A stretch of DNA of 64,000 nucleotides from Flagellimonas_A sp039592695 (GCF_039592695.1 NZ_JBBUTK010000001.1:868001-932000); one strand, 5' to 3'; positions 34,318-43,904 are shown, numbered from the stretch's first letter. The notes: generated by a model not told the origin, from the letters alone. A program made the numbers and translations.

Positions 34318-36343
34318 CCAGCTTTGCCTTTAAGTATTCGTAGATAGCGTATTGCGACCTGATTTCAGGCTCATTGTTCCTTTTTTCAACCAATGTATTC
34401 GAATCTTCTGCATCAATGACTCGGGCCTTCACGTTATCGTTGAGCTGCAGCTGCAAAATATCCTTTAGTTCCGCAAATACGTTTGGGTCGAGGATGGGGG
34501 CCAATACTTCGACTCTTTTATCCAAATTTCGTGTCATCCAATCCGCCGAGCCAATGTACATTTTTTCATCCCCATCATTCTCAAAGAGATAAATTCTGCC
34601 ATGCTCCAAGTAACGGTCTATGATACTGGTCACGTAAATGGGTTTGCCACATTCAGGCAACACCTCTTTTGTTTTTGGTATCAGACAGCAGAACCCGCGC
34701 ACCAACAGTCGTACTTCGACCCCGGCCTCACTGGCCCTGTACAGTGCCTCAATCATTTTCGAGTCTTCCAGACTGTTCATCTTGGCCGTAATCTTGGCCG
34801 GTCTACCCGCCTGGGCATTGAAGATCTCATTGTGTATCAGCTCCAAAAAAGTGCTTCTTGTCGTAAAGGGCGACACCAATAGGTATTTGAGCTTCGGCGC
34901 AATCAATTCGCGTTGCAGTAGTAAAAAAACTTGGTTCAGATCACCTGTGATTTTCTTATTTGCGGTAAAAAGACCATGGTCACAATAGATTTTCGCCGTT
35001 TTGGCGTTGAAATTTCCAGTGCCGATAAAGGCATAACGCATTATTTCACCGTCTTGTAATCGCTCAACCATTGCGATTTTTGAATGCACCTTGATGTTCG
35101 GCACACTGAAGACCACTTGCGCCCCTTTCTCCTCAAAAGTGCGGCCCCATTCAATATTGTTCTTTTCATCGAAGCGGGCCTGCGCCTCTACAAAAATGAC
35201 CACCTTTTTACCGTTGTCAAGTGCTTTTAAAATGGCATCGGTAAGTTTTGATGATTTTGCTATTCGGTACAGTGAAATCATCATGCAGGTCACATCGGCG
35301 TCCGACGCAGCAGTTTCGAAAAATCGCTCCACAACGGCAAAGGACTGATAGGGCGGATGTATCAACCTGTCTTTCTCCAAAATTGCTCGAAAAAAATCGT
35401 CAGTGTAGGATAAAACTGGGTGGTCGAGGGGTGGTTTTGGCTCGTACCTGAGGTGTTCTGCATCCTCTGGGCCCTGAAACCCGAAAAAATCGGAAAGGTT
35501 ATGATATTCTCCACCGGGAAACATATCCGCCTCGCCCAACTGCAAATCGATCCTGAGCTTTTGTTGCAAATGTTTCGGCATGTTGGCATCGTACAACAGG
35601 CGGGTGGGCTGGCCGGACTTGCGCTGCGGCAATGACTGGTATATTTTTTCTGCCAACTCGGTATCTGCCTCATCGTCAAGGTACAGCTCTGCATCTCTTG
35701 ACAGTTTGATGGCATACGATTGCTTGGTCTTTCGATTCAAAAAGAGTTGCGAAAGGCTCATCTTGATGACATCCTCAATAAAAATATAGTCATGTTCCCC
35801 GCCAGGTATCCCAGTAAATCTTTGGTGTTTGCCACTCGGCACATGCACAAGGGCATAGCTATCATCCTCAAATTGGCAGACCATATAAATGCTGCCATCT
35901 TGCAATTTGTCGGGATTGATTTTTGTATGGATGGTGCAATCAGCCATCATTTCTTTGGTAAATCGGTATGCCAGCAGGTCTCTTTGGTCCTGGGTCAGTT
36001 CCTCCGGCTTTTTGAAGTGGATGCCCTGACCTTCAAGCGCCTTTAAAATCGCCCGAAATGTTTCACCGAAGAGCTGTTGTTGGCGGTCAACGGTCTTTAG
36101 AATGAACTTGAGTTTCTTGTTGGGCTTGAGGATCAGTCTTTTTCTAAGACTTTTCTCCACAGATTTCAATTGGCGCATCTGGGATATGCGCACCTTGAAG
36201 TATTCATCGAGATTTGAGGAAAATATGGCCAAGAATTTGAGCCTTTCCAATAGGGGAGTGGCTTCATTCTGGGCTTCCAACAACACCCGCTCATTGAAGT
36301 AGAGCCAGTTGACATCACGATTTTTAAACGCACCTTTTTGCAT
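34304..36343 (-). CDS. ppk1: polyphosphate kinase 1
   Basis: A 679-residue enzyme that polymerises ATP gamma-phosphate into polyphosphate. It begins FKNRDVNWLYFNERVL with RLKFLAIFSSNLDEYFKVRI, as is typical of the N domain. The catalytic phospho-histidine region is IKVHSKIAMVER, and RYAFIGTGNFNAKTAKIY is the ATP/phospholipase-D-like motif. The start at 36343 (MQKGAFKNRDVNW) is preferred; the longer frame overlaps the upstream phosphorylase gene and lacks homology. Downstream it overlaps the binding-protein-like gene. Confidence 0.94.
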   Translation of the reverse strand: MQKGAFKNRDVNWLYFNERVLLEAQNEATPLLERLKFLAIFSSNLDEYFKVRISQMRQLKSVEKSLRKRLILKPNKKLKFILKTVDRQQQLFGETFRAILKALEGQGIHFKKPEELTQDQRDLLAYRFTKEMMADCTIHTKINPDKLQDGSIYMVCQFEDDSYALVHVPSGKHQRFTGIPGGEHDYIFIEDVIKMSLSQLFLNRKTKQSYAIKLSRDAELYLDDEADTELAEKIYQSLPQRKSGQPTRLLYDANMPKHLQQKLRIDLQLGEADMFPGGEYHNLSDFFGFQGPEDAEHLRYEPKPPLDHPVLSYTDDFFRAILEKDRLIHPPYQSFAVVERFFETAASDADVTCMMISLYRIAKSSKLTDAILKALDNGKKVVIFVEAQARFDEKNNIEWGRTFEEKGAQVVFSVPNIKVHSKIAMVERLQDGEIMRYAFIGTGNFNAKTAKIYCDHGLFTANKKITGDLNQVFLLLQRELIAPKLKYLLVSPFTTRSTFLELIHNEIFNAQAGRPAKITAKMNSLEDSKMIEALYRASEAGVEVRLLVRGFCCLIPKTKEVLPECGKPIYVTSIIDRYLEHGRIYLFENDGDEKMYIGSADWMTRNLDKRVEVLAPILDPNVFAELKDILQLQLNDNVKARVIDAEDSNTLVEKRNNEPEIRSQYAIYEYLKAKLDEDH

Positions 36344-36398
36344 ACGGATTTGCAAAAATATAGAATCGACCGACAATGCATTTAAAGCTAATGTTAAG

Positions 36399-37274
36399 CT
36401 AAAAGTGCTGAACAATCTTTTCTAAAGTGTACGTAATGAGACTGTCGATGGTCTGCTGTGGTTTTTTTGAGAAACCACCGGAGGCACGGTTGGCCAAAAT
36501 GGCGTTCAATGAGACGGCCCGATGCCCCAAGAGCTTTGCCAGACCATAGATTCCGGCAGTTTCCATCTCAAGGTTGGTGATTTTCTTTCCATCGTATTGA
36601 AACGAGGCCAAATGCTGGTTGAAATCGTCAAACTTGGGCGTTAGACGCATTTTTCGGCTCTGTGGACCGTAGAAACCGGCATTGGTAAGGGTAATACCAA
36701 ATCGTATACGATTTGAATTTAAAAGCGATGCCAGTTCTTTGTCTGAGTCAACCGCATACGGGCGTATTTTTTCACCTTCTAGCCCTAAGTGTACCGAAAA
36801 AGCAGCACCCATTTCCCCATTTTGGACTGATTCGCTTTGATAAAAATGCAATAGACCGTCAAGGCCAATGGCATGCTCGCTCAACAAAAAAGAATCAACT
36901 TCAATATCAGGCTGAATGGCCCCCGAAGTGCCAATACGGATAAAATCTAATTGGATTTTGTCTTTTCTGACCTCTCTAGAGGAAAAATCGATGTTGACCA
37001 GGGCATCCAGCTCGTTCAGAACAATATCAACATTGTCAGTGCCGATACCAGTGGATACAACAGTGATTCTCTTGCCACCCAAAATACCTGTGTGGGTCAG
37101 AAACTCTCTTTTTCCCTTGGCAACCTCCAAAGAATCAAAATGCTTCGAAACCGATTTCACCCGTTCAGGATCACCTACCGTAATGATGGTTTGTGCAATG
37201 TCTTCAGGATGAAGATTGAGGTGGTAAATGCTGCCATCGGGATTCAGAATCAATTCTGACTCGCTTAATGGCAT
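36399..37274 (-). CDS. nucleoside phosphorylase (uridine phosphorylase-like)
   Basis: A 291-residue PNP/UDP family protein: ITVGDPERVKSVSKHFD phosphate-binding start, VVSTGIGTDNVDIVLNEL, RIGTSGAIQPDIEVDSFLL and NLEMETAGIYGLAKLLGHRAV (nucleoside site). It splits a nucleoside with phosphate; the GTSGAIQPD motif suggests uridine phosphorylase type. It starts 1 base from the end of the upstream DUF1835 gene and lies 55 bases upstream of ppk1. Confidence 0.9.
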   Translation of the reverse strand: MPLSESELILNPDGSIYHLNLHPEDIAQTIITVGDPERVKSVSKHFDSLEVAKGKREFLTHTGILGGKRITVVSTGIGTDNVDIVLNELDALVNIDFSSREVRKDKIQLDFIRIGTSGAIQPDIEVDSFLLSEHAIGLDGLLHFYQSESVQNGEMGAAFSVHLGLEGEKIRPYAVDSDKELASLLNSNRIRFGITLTNAGFYGPQSRKMRLTPKFDDFNQHLASFQYDGKKITNLEMETAGIYGLAKLLGHRAVSLNAILANRASGGFSKKPQQTIDSLITYTLEKIVQHF

Positions 37275-37275
37275 A

Positions 37276-38208
37276 CTATAATTTTAGAATTCTGTTATTG
37301 TCAGAGTTGTAAAGGAAGCTGTACTTCAATGCGCCGCCCAGATACGATTCATTATCGCGAATATCAGCGTAATAGTTTGTTTTGCCGTCGAGTACCTGCC
37401 TGCCTTTTTGGGTCAATTTCACTGGATTAAACGATGAAAACAAAGGTTTCATTGAAGTCAGTAAGCGACCGTACTGTGTGTCGCCGAAGCCATAGACACC
37501 TTGGTTTGCAAGTATTTTGCCCAAAAACTCTTTTTTTGATCTTGGTTTTTCTTCCTCGGCCAACCTTAAAATATTATTTTCAATATTATTGAGACCGTTC
37601 TTTATGGCTGGAAATCTCTTGAGGTGCGCTTGAACGGCATCTGACAGGTAATCAAATTGAAAATTTTTGTAATCCTTGAGGTTCTCTAAACGGATGGGGT
37701 TGTCGCTGCAGTACAATTGCCAAACGTAGTCGGCATATTCAATATCATTCTGCGAGAGTATTGTTTTGTTTTCGTACAACGTCAATAACTGTTCATCGGT
37801 GAGCTCTGCAAGCCCATAAAGTTTATCGGTCTCATCTTCGTTGCCACTGCAGACCAAAGAGATTTCTGCATACCTGCGATGTGTTTTTAACCAACTCAAC
37901 ACGGCCAGCATGTTTACTTGGCAGAAGAGGTCATATTCAAACCAGAGTACGATTTGGTCCTGCTGCTTATGGTTGCAAAGCGAACGGTATTCTTTCAGGG
38001 TTTTCTCAACAAACCACGATTTGGAAACCTTGTAATTCTTGTTGAGAAATTCGAATCGTGTTTTCCAGAACGATTCACTGCCCACATTACTCAATGTCTT
38101 GCCTTCGCAAAGCATTTCACGCCAAGTGATGATATCTCCTTTAAGTGGTAGTGATTGTAAACGACTCGTGAAACTGTCCCCATTGGTAATGTGCAACAGT
38201 GATTTCAT
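37276..38208 (-). CDS. DUF1835 domain protein
   Basis: A 310-residue protein with the DUF1835 N-terminal pattern: LLHITNGDSFTSRLQSLPLKGDIITWREMLCEGKT, then a long loop to IVLWFEYDLFCQVNMLAVLSWL, and a helical C-terminal DUF3658-like half ending in a winged-helix-like segment (QGVYGFGDTQYGRLL). The role is unknown. The start at 38208 drops an N-terminal leader without homology. It is transcribed with the phosphorylase gene (1-base gap). Confidence 0.85.
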   Translation of the reverse strand: MKSLLHITNGDSFTSRLQSLPLKGDIITWREMLCEGKTLSNVGSESFWKTRFEFLNKNYKVSKSWFVEKTLKEYRSLCNHKQQDQIVLWFEYDLFCQVNMLAVLSWLKTHRRYAEISLVCSGNEDETDKLYGLAELTDEQLLTLYENKTILSQNDIEYADYVWQLYCSDNPIRLENLKDYKNFQFDYLSDAVQAHLKRFPAIKNGLNNIENNILRLAEEEKPRSKKEFLGKILANQGVYGFGDTQYGRLLTSMKPLFSSFNPVKLTQKGRQVLDGKTNYYADIRDNESYLGGALKYSFLYNSDNNRILKL

Positions 38209-38355
38209 TTTCGGATGTAGTTTTCGTCGGTTAGGTTGATAAATGTAGGGGTAAATACAAAAAAACAAAAATAAATTATCTAAAACCTTAGCGTTCAGGC
38301 ACTAAATTTAACAATCTTGAATGTTTCGAATTCTTTCTTTGCCAATTCCATAAAT

Positions 38356-38685
38356 TCAACCTCCGACCCTTTTTACCGAAAACCCGTGTTCTTTGAGAAA
38401 TGCCATGATTTTGTCGCGGTAATCCCCTTGGATGATGATCTGTTCATTTTTATGGCTTCCCCCGACCCCGAGCAGTGTTTTCAGTGCTTTGGCCAACTTT
38501 TTGAAGTCTGAATCGGCGCCATTGTAGCCTTCCAAAATAGTCACGGGCTTGCCCTTGCGCTTTTCATATTTGCAGATGATGGGGTCATCTTGCAGCCAGA
38601 ATTTGGGTTTTTGCTCACTCTTTCCGGGCTTTTCACTCGGAACGTGGTCTGGAAAAAGATTCTTGAGTTGGTCGTGTAGATCCAC
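38356..38685 (-). CDS. SUI1/eIF1-like translation factor (YciH family)
   Basis: A 109-residue SUI1-fold protein: KRKGKPVTILEGYNGADSDFKKLAKALKTLLGVGGSHKNEQIIIQGDYRDKIMAFLKEHGF carries the usual basic RxGKxVTxI and GVGGSxK motifs. Eukaryotic eIF1 controls start-codon choice; bacterial YciH homologues modulate initiation under stress. Preceded by an NTF2-like gene after 6 bases in one operon. Confidence 0.93.
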   Translation of the reverse strand: MDLHDQLKNLFPDHVPSEKPGKSEQKPKFWLQDDPIICKYEKRKGKPVTILEGYNGADSDFKKLAKALKTLLGVGGSHKNEQIIIQGDYRDKIMAFLKEHGFSVKRVGG

Positions 38686-38691
38686 TGAAAA

Positions 38692-39219
38692 TTATTTTGG
38701 GAGGTATGCTGCGGGAATGGGGTTTTCCTCATTTTCCGATGTCCAGTAAATATTGACCACCCACCACCGTTCGCCATCATTCAGCAGTTGAATGCTGTTG
38801 ATGCCCCGCATGAACGGCTCTTTATCGCTTTCGCTCTTAAAAGAGGCGTATGTGCTGAACACTTGGGTAATGTTTCCGAAAGTGTCTACTTCTCTATGGA
38901 TTTCCTTTTCAAAAAAACCATTGTCAACAAACCATTTGCTGGAATTTGTTATGTAATCATCTGGTGACATAAAACGTGTGCCAACATTACCTTCTTTGGA
39001 TTTACCGGTGGGAATAAGTTTGGCCCCTGGATGGAACAGAAATCTAAAAAGCTCCCAATTTCTTTCCTCACCCTTTTCGCCCGAGATGACCCCGTACAGT
39101 GTTTTCAGTGTGCTGTCTAAAGTTTTTACCTTTTCCAAATAGTCGTCATTGCTTTCTTGGGCGTTCAAACTCAGGGTCAAGCCCAAACAGACAAATAGTA
39201 GTGTAATCTTTTTTCCCAT
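38692..39219 (-). CDS. exported NTF2/SnoaL-like protein
   Basis: A 175-residue protein with a signal peptide (MGKKITLLFVCLGLTLSLNAQ). The mature domain (LKTLYGVISGEKGEERNWELFRFLFHPGAKLIP, then FGNITQVFSTYASF and GINSIQLLNDGERWWVVNIYW) has the NTF2-like cone-fold pattern, a small-molecule binding or isomerase fold. The function is unknown. It sits between an oxygenase gene (4-base gap) and the SUI1 gene (6-base gap). Confidence 0.75.
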   Translation of the reverse strand: MGKKITLLFVCLGLTLSLNAQESNDDYLEKVKTLDSTLKTLYGVISGEKGEERNWELFRFLFHPGAKLIPTGKSKEGNVGTRFMSPDDYITNSSKWFVDNGFFEKEIHREVDTFGNITQVFSTYASFKSESDKEPFMRGINSIQLLNDGERWWVVNIYWTSENEENPIPAAYLPK

Positions 39220-39223
39220 GATC

Positions 39224-40174
39224 TTATTTTTTTACTAATCCGAGTTCAATCAAACGCTCGTGCAAGAATTCGCCGGCGGTTGTATCTGCAAATTGCTTGG
39301 GATGGTCTTCATCCACACAGTTATCCAAACAATTCAATGGCATTTCACTGATGGGATGCATGAAAAACGGAATCGAATACCGCGATGTACCCCATAGTTC
39401 CCGTGGCGGATTGACCACTTGGTGAATGGTCGACTTCAATTTGTTGTTGGTCAATCGTGAAAGCATATCGCCGACATTGATCATCAGTTGGTCTGGCCTA
39501 GCGATGGCATCTACCCATTCCCCCTTGTGGTTTTGAACCTGTAAGCCTTTGCCATGGGCACCCATAAGCAACGTGATCAGGTTGATGTCGCCATGGGCTG
39601 CGGCACGAACAGCATTCTTTGGTTCTTCAGTGATGGGCGGATAGTGGATGGGCCGTAAAATGGAGTTGCCATTTTTGATGTACTCGTCAAAATAGGTCTC
39701 CTCCAAATCTAAATGCAGTGCCAAGGCCCTGAGCACATATTTTGCTGTTTTTTCGAGCATTTGATAGGTCTCTTTGCCCACTTCGTTGAATTTGGGCAGC
39801 TCTTCGACTTCCACATTATCGGGATATTCAGCTTCCAGCTTCGGATCATCATCCACATACTGCCCAAAATGCCAAAACTCCTTCAAATCACCTTCCTTAC
39901 GGCCTTTAGCAGATTCTTTTCCGAAGGAAGTGTACCCACGCTGCCCACCGATGCCTTCAATTTCATACTTCTCTTTCACATCCTGCGGAAGCGCAAAGAA
40001 CTTTTTGATTTCTGAATAGAGATTTTCAACCAATTCATCGGATAGAAAATGTCCGCTCAGCGCAACAAAACCGATATCCTCGAAAGCGGCACCGATTTCT
40101 TTGACAAACTTCTTCTTGCGCTCTGGGTCGCCAGAGACAAAATCCTCTAGATTCACACTGGGTATGACACTCAT
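39224..40174 (-). CDS. 2-oxoglutarate/Fe(II)-dependent oxygenase, isopenicillin-N-synthase type
   Basis: A 316-residue oxygenase. Signature parts are IPSVNLEDF, AFEDIGFVALSGHFL, GGQRGYTSFGKE and the iron ligands His and Asp in AAHGDINLITLL, with the distal His in STIHQVVNP and the 2OG-binding RYSIPFF. Members hydroxylate or cyclise small molecules; the substrate here is unknown. The start at 40174 is the family-like MSVIPSVNL; the upstream extension has no homology. First gene of a three-gene operon with the NTF2-like and SUI1 genes. Confidence 0.9.
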   Translation of the reverse strand: MSVIPSVNLEDFVSGDPERKKKFVKEIGAAFEDIGFVALSGHFLSDELVENLYSEIKKFFALPQDVKEKYEIEGIGGQRGYTSFGKESAKGRKEGDLKEFWHFGQYVDDDPKLEAEYPDNVEVEELPKFNEVGKETYQMLEKTAKYVLRALALHLDLEETYFDEYIKNGNSILRPIHYPPITEEPKNAVRAAAHGDINLITLLMGAHGKGLQVQNHKGEWVDAIARPDQLMINVGDMLSRLTNNKLKSTIHQVVNPPRELWGTSRYSIPFFMHPISEMPLNCLDNCVDEDHPKQFADTTAGEFLHERLIELGLVKK

Positions 40175-40555
40175 GGCTATGATTTTTGATGCTATCAAAG
40201 GTACGGAATGAAATTGCAAGTTCAAGTGTCAAATACAAACTCAAATTTCAAGCACAAACTCAAATATAAAATTCAAACTCAAGAACAATTCGTGAAAATT
40301 CGTGTCCATCAAATTACGAATTTAGAATGACGAATGGTTACACCGTGGCTTCTCTGTGAAACTCAGCGCATCTCTGCGAAACTCAGTGAAACAGCTTTTA
40401 AACATAAACTCAAACGGCAAATACAAGTTCAAATATCACGTGCACGGCCATTAGTGAAAATTCGTGAGATTAGTCTCCAACAATCAGAAAGCAACAAAAC
40501 AAATTAAGTTTCCACGATTTGCTTTTTACTACATTTGAAGCCATTGAAAAAGACC
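40175..40555. repeat. intergenic repeat region (family D words and a 20-base tandem)
   Basis: This 381-base gap has no gene. Two copies of the CAAACTCAAAT / AATTCGTG word family lie at 40214-40312 and 40397-40478. Between them is an imperfect 20-base tandem at 40351-40390, TCTCTGTGAAACTCAGCGCA followed by TCTCTGCGAAACTCAGTGAA. Confidence 0.6.
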
Positions 40556-42532
40556 ATGCGATACCATATCGGAAACCATACTGAAAAAGACCTGATTACA
40601 CTGTATGCGCGAATGCTGAAACCTCGCATGATAGAGGAAAAAATGCTGATATTGCTGCGACAAGGCAAGATTTCAAAATGGTTCAGCGGCATCGGGCAAG
40701 AGGCTATTTCGGTAGGGGTGACAAGTGCGTTGAAGAAAGATGAATATGTGCTGCCCATGCACCGAAACCTCGGGGTGTTCACCACCAGAAAGGTGCCTTT
40801 GGACCGCCTTTTTTCGCAATGGCAGGGCAAAGCGAGCGGATTTACCAACGGGCGTGACCGAAGTTTTCATTTTGGCAGCCAAGAGCATCGCATTGTTGGT
40901 ATGATATCGCACCTGGGGCCCCAATTGGGTGTGGCCGATGGTATCGCTTTGGCGGATTTACTACGGAAGAAAAAGCGTGTCACCGCCGTTTTTACGGGTG
41001 AGGGTGCCACCAGTGAAGGAGATTTTCACGAAGCGTTGAACGTGGCCTCGGTATGGAAGCTTCCCGTACTGTTTTGCATTGAAAACAATGGTTATGGACT
41101 ATCAACACCTGTCAACGAGCAATACAACTGTGAACATTTGGCGGACCGTGCCAAGGGCTATGGTATGGAGTCGCGAATCATTGACGGCAACAACATTCTC
41201 GAGGTCTATGAAAAAGTAAGCGAGCTTTGCAAGGCCATTAGAAAACGACCACGACCTGTGCTTTTGGAGTTCAAAACGTTTCGCATGCGTGGCCATGAAG
41301 AGGCCAGCGGCACCAAATATGTGCCCAAAAAGTTGATGGAGGAATGGGCACAAAAAGACCCCATTGCAAATTTTGAGAATTTTTTGTTGGAGAAAAACAT
41401 ACTGAATAGTGCTAAAATCGAATCGTTAAAAGAAGAGATTTCGCAAGAAATTGAAGAGAATCTAAAGCTTGCCATTGACGAAGCCGCTGTTTCTTTTGAT
41501 GAAACAAAAGAGTTAGATGATGTGTTTAAAGAATTTGTATATCAAGAAGTTAATCCTTTAGAAAAAAAAGAAAATATTCGTTTTGTGGATGCCATATCCA
41601 AAGGCTTGTACCAGTCCATGCAAGAACATGACAATCTGGTCATCGTGGGGCAAGACATTGCCGAATATGGCGGCGTCTTTAAAATCACGGAAGGCTTTAC
41701 CAAAGATTTTGGACGCAGCAGGGTGCGAAACACGCCAATTTGTGAATCGGCCATCGTTTCAGCGGCCATGGGGCTGTCCATCAACGGTATGAAAGCTGTG
41801 GTGGAGATGCAGTTTGCCGATTTTGTGAGTTCGGGCTTTAACCCCATTGTGAATTATTTGGCGAAAGTGCACTACCGTTGGGGTCAAAACGCCGATGTGG
41901 TCATCAGAATGCCTTGTGGCGGGGGAGTGGGAGCTGGTCCCTTTCACTCACAGACCAACGAGGCGTGGTTTTCCAAGACTCCAGGGCTAAAGGTGGTATA
42001 CCCTGCTTTTCCCGATGATGCCAAGGGCTTGTTGGCAACGGCCATCAATGACCCAAATCCCGTACTGTTTTTCGAACACAAAGGATTGTACCGTAGCGTG
42101 TATGGCGATGTGCCCACGGATTATTATACCCTTCCTTTTGGTAAGGCCAATTTGATACGGGAAGGTGATGCCATTTCCATAGTGACGTATGGCGCGGGAG
42201 TGCATTGGGCTTTGGAAACGCTGGAAAAGCACCCAGAAATTGATGCCGATTTGATTGATTTTCGCACACTGGTTCCCATGGATGTTGAGGCTGTTTATGC
42301 ATCTGTAAAAAAAACGGGCAAACTTATCATTTTACAAGAAGATACGATGTTCGGTGGAGTGGCAAGCGATATAGCTGCCATGGTCATGGAAAATTGCTTT
42401 GAGCACCTTGACGCTCCCGTAAAACGAGTGGCAAGCCTCGATACTCCGGTTCCGTTTGCCAAGAATTTGGAAGAGAATTTTCTCCCCAGAAAGCGTTTTG
42501 AACAGGCAATACTGGAGCTATTGGCCTATTGA
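40556..42532 (+). CDS. fused alpha/beta E1 component of a 2-oxoacid dehydrogenase (branched-chain type)
   Basis: A 658-residue natural fusion of E1-alpha and E1-beta. The first half (1-320) has RMIEEKMLILLRQGKISKWFSGIGQEA, GDFHEALNVASVWKLPVLFCIENNGYGLSTP (thiamine diphosphate site), and FRMRGHEEASGTKYVP. The second half (from about 350) has IVGQDIAEYGGVFKITEGF, FNPIVNYLAKVHYRWG and PVLFFEHKGLYR. The complex decarboxylates 2-oxoacids, probably those from branched-chain amino acids; E2 and E3 are not in this window. ATG 40556 is preferred; TTG 40535 is an in-frame alternative 7 codons upstream. Confidence 0.92.
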   Translation: MRYHIGNHTEKDLITLYARMLKPRMIEEKMLILLRQGKISKWFSGIGQEAISVGVTSALKKDEYVLPMHRNLGVFTTRKVPLDRLFSQWQGKASGFTNGRDRSFHFGSQEHRIVGMISHLGPQLGVADGIALADLLRKKKRVTAVFTGEGATSEGDFHEALNVASVWKLPVLFCIENNGYGLSTPVNEQYNCEHLADRAKGYGMESRIIDGNNILEVYEKVSELCKAIRKRPRPVLLEFKTFRMRGHEEASGTKYVPKKLMEEWAQKDPIANFENFLLEKNILNSAKIESLKEEISQEIEENLKLAIDEAAVSFDETKELDDVFKEFVYQEVNPLEKKENIRFVDAISKGLYQSMQEHDNLVIVGQDIAEYGGVFKITEGFTKDFGRSRVRNTPICESAIVSAAMGLSINGMKAVVEMQFADFVSSGFNPIVNYLAKVHYRWGQNADVVIRMPCGGGVGAGPFHSQTNEAWFSKTPGLKVVYPAFPDDAKGLLATAINDPNPVLFFEHKGLYRSVYGDVPTDYYTLPFGKANLIREGDAISIVTYGAGVHWALETLEKHPEIDADLIDFRTLVPMDVEAVYASVKKTGKLIILQEDTMFGGVASDIAAMVMENCFEHLDAPVKRVASLDTPVPFAKNLEENFLPRKRFEQAILELLAY

Positions 42533-42586
42533 GCATTCGCGTCAATATTCCCACGGTTTTGGGTAATGTCATCCATCCGCAGCCTA

Positions 42587-42594
42587 TATTTTTG
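42587..42594 (+). promoter_or_regulatory. candidate -7 box (TATTTTTG) for the lipoprotein pair
   Basis: TATTTTTG fits TAnnTTTG, 75 bases before the ATG of the lipocalin-like gene. A TTTG at 42558 is farther upstream than the usual -33 spacing, so the match is partial. Confidence 0.35.
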
Positions 42595-42668
42595 TTGAAT
42601 CTTAACAATCGATTAACATCAAACAGCGGTGCACAAACGTATGTACTGCAAACAAATCAAATCTTATA

Positions 42669-43151
42669 ATGAAAACAACTAGTAAAGTTTTGTTCCTCGC
42701 AATTTGTATGGTCGTTACCTCATGTACGGTCAGCAAATCTGCCAGAACACAACGAAACCTTTTCAGTGGCACTTGGTCGTTGGATAATGTTTCGTACGAA
42801 AACAGCACAGGCAATTTTCAATCCGTTCTTTTTGGTGATGCCCGCGATATTTGCTTTGAGGGCAGTGATTGGTTCTTCAGGGACAATAATAGTACCGGGC
42901 GCTACACCATTGAAAATGGCAGTCTCTGTCAAGGCGGCGACCGCTTTTTTAGGTGGTCGGTCGTAGAGCCAGAAAATCGGCTCAGTCAATTGCAGTTCAA
43001 GTTCATTGATGAAAACCGAAAGGATATTTCAGGCGGAGCAGGTTATCGACTTGACATTGCCAACCTTACGGAACAGAACATGACACTAAAGTCTAATGTA
43101 TCGGTCGATGGACAATCCGTCACCGTAGTTTACGAATTCTCAAAAAAATAA
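42669..43151 (+). CDS. lipocalin-like lipoprotein
   Basis: A 160-residue lipoprotein (Cys at 19, VVTSCTVS). The mature part FSGTWSLDNVSYENSTGNFQSVLFGDARDICFEGSDWFFRDNNSTGRYTIENG has the GxW start and beta-strand pattern of Bacteroidota lipocalin-like domains. These bind small hydrophobic ligands or stabilise the envelope. It is followed 4 bases later by an OmpA-type lipoprotein gene, an arrangement common in Flavobacteriaceae. Confidence 0.82.
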   Translation: MKTTSKVLFLAICMVVTSCTVSKSARTQRNLFSGTWSLDNVSYENSTGNFQSVLFGDARDICFEGSDWFFRDNNSTGRYTIENGSLCQGGDRFFRWSVVEPENRLSQLQFKFIDENRKDISGGAGYRLDIANLTEQNMTLKSNVSVDGQSVTVVYEFSKK

Positions 43152-43155
43152 AAAT

Positions 43156-43848
43156 ATGAAAGGCTATATATTGAAAACAACTGCCATGCTTGTGGTTTTT
43201 GGTCTGGTTGTAGGGTGCAATGCCACAAAGAATGCCAATAAGTCCCAAAAAGGAGCTGTCATAGGCGCCACTGGGGGTGCGGTCATTGGTGGTGTTATTG
43301 GAAACAATGTTGGAAAAGGAAATACCGTATTGGGAGCCATTATCGGTGCTGCCGTTGGTGGTGCCGCTGGCGGATACATCGGTAGCCGCATGGATCGTCA
43401 GGCCGAACGTATCGAAGAAGAGATTCCAGGGGCTGAAGTGACCCGTGTGGGTGAGGGCATCAACGTGACCTTCAACGAAGATGCTGGGGTTTATTTTGAT
43501 ACCAATAAATCAAACGTTAAGGGCACATCAGCGGAAACACTGAATAAATTGGCTGATATTTTAAAAGAATATCCAAAAACCAATGTACTGGTTGAAGGCC
43601 ACACCGATAGTGCCGGGCCTGAGGATTACAACTGGAGCCTCTCACAGCGCAGGGCTGAATCCGTAAGCAGTTATTTAAATAATCAAGGTATTGCTGCTAG
43701 CCGATTGACCACAAAATGGTATGGTGAAACCCAGCCAAAGGCCAGCAATGAAACCAGTGAGGGCAAGGCAAAGAACAGGAGGGTAGAGCTGGCCATTGTG
43801 GCCAGCGATGCGCTAAAGCAGGAGGCCATGCAAGAAACCAAAGGGTAA
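43156..43848 (+). CDS. OmpA-family lipoprotein with glycine zipper
   Basis: A 230-residue lipoprotein (Cys at 21). Residues 35-75 are a glycine-zipper region (GAVIGATGGAVIGGVIGNNVG, GAIIGAAVGGAAGGYIG), which inserts in or lines a membrane. From about 105 there is an OmpA C-terminal peptidoglycan-binding domain: VYFDTNKSNVK, VLVEGHTDSAGPEDYNWSLSQRRAESV and GEAKNRRVELAIV-like ending. It anchors the outer membrane to the cell wall. An intrinsic terminator follows. Confidence 0.93.
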   Translation: MKGYILKTTAMLVVFGLVVGCNATKNANKSQKGAVIGATGGAVIGGVIGNNVGKGNTVLGAIIGAAVGGAAGGYIGSRMDRQAERIEEEIPGAEVTRVGEGINVTFNEDAGVYFDTNKSNVKGTSAETLNKLADILKEYPKTNVLVEGHTDSAGPEDYNWSLSQRRAESVSSYLNNQGIAASRLTTKWYGETQPKASNETSEGKAKNRRVELAIVASDALKQEAMQETKG

Positions 43849-43870
43849 ATCCTTTAAAAATTAGTATGGG

Positions 43871-43904
43871 AATCCCGATCAAACGATCGGGATTTTTTGT
43901 TTTT
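43871..43904 (+). terminator. intrinsic terminator
   Basis: AATCCCGATC and GATCGGGATT form a 10-base stem with the loop AAAC, followed by a T-rich tail. It ends the lipocalin/OmpA transcript about 20 bases before the polyketide cluster begins. Confidence 0.88.
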
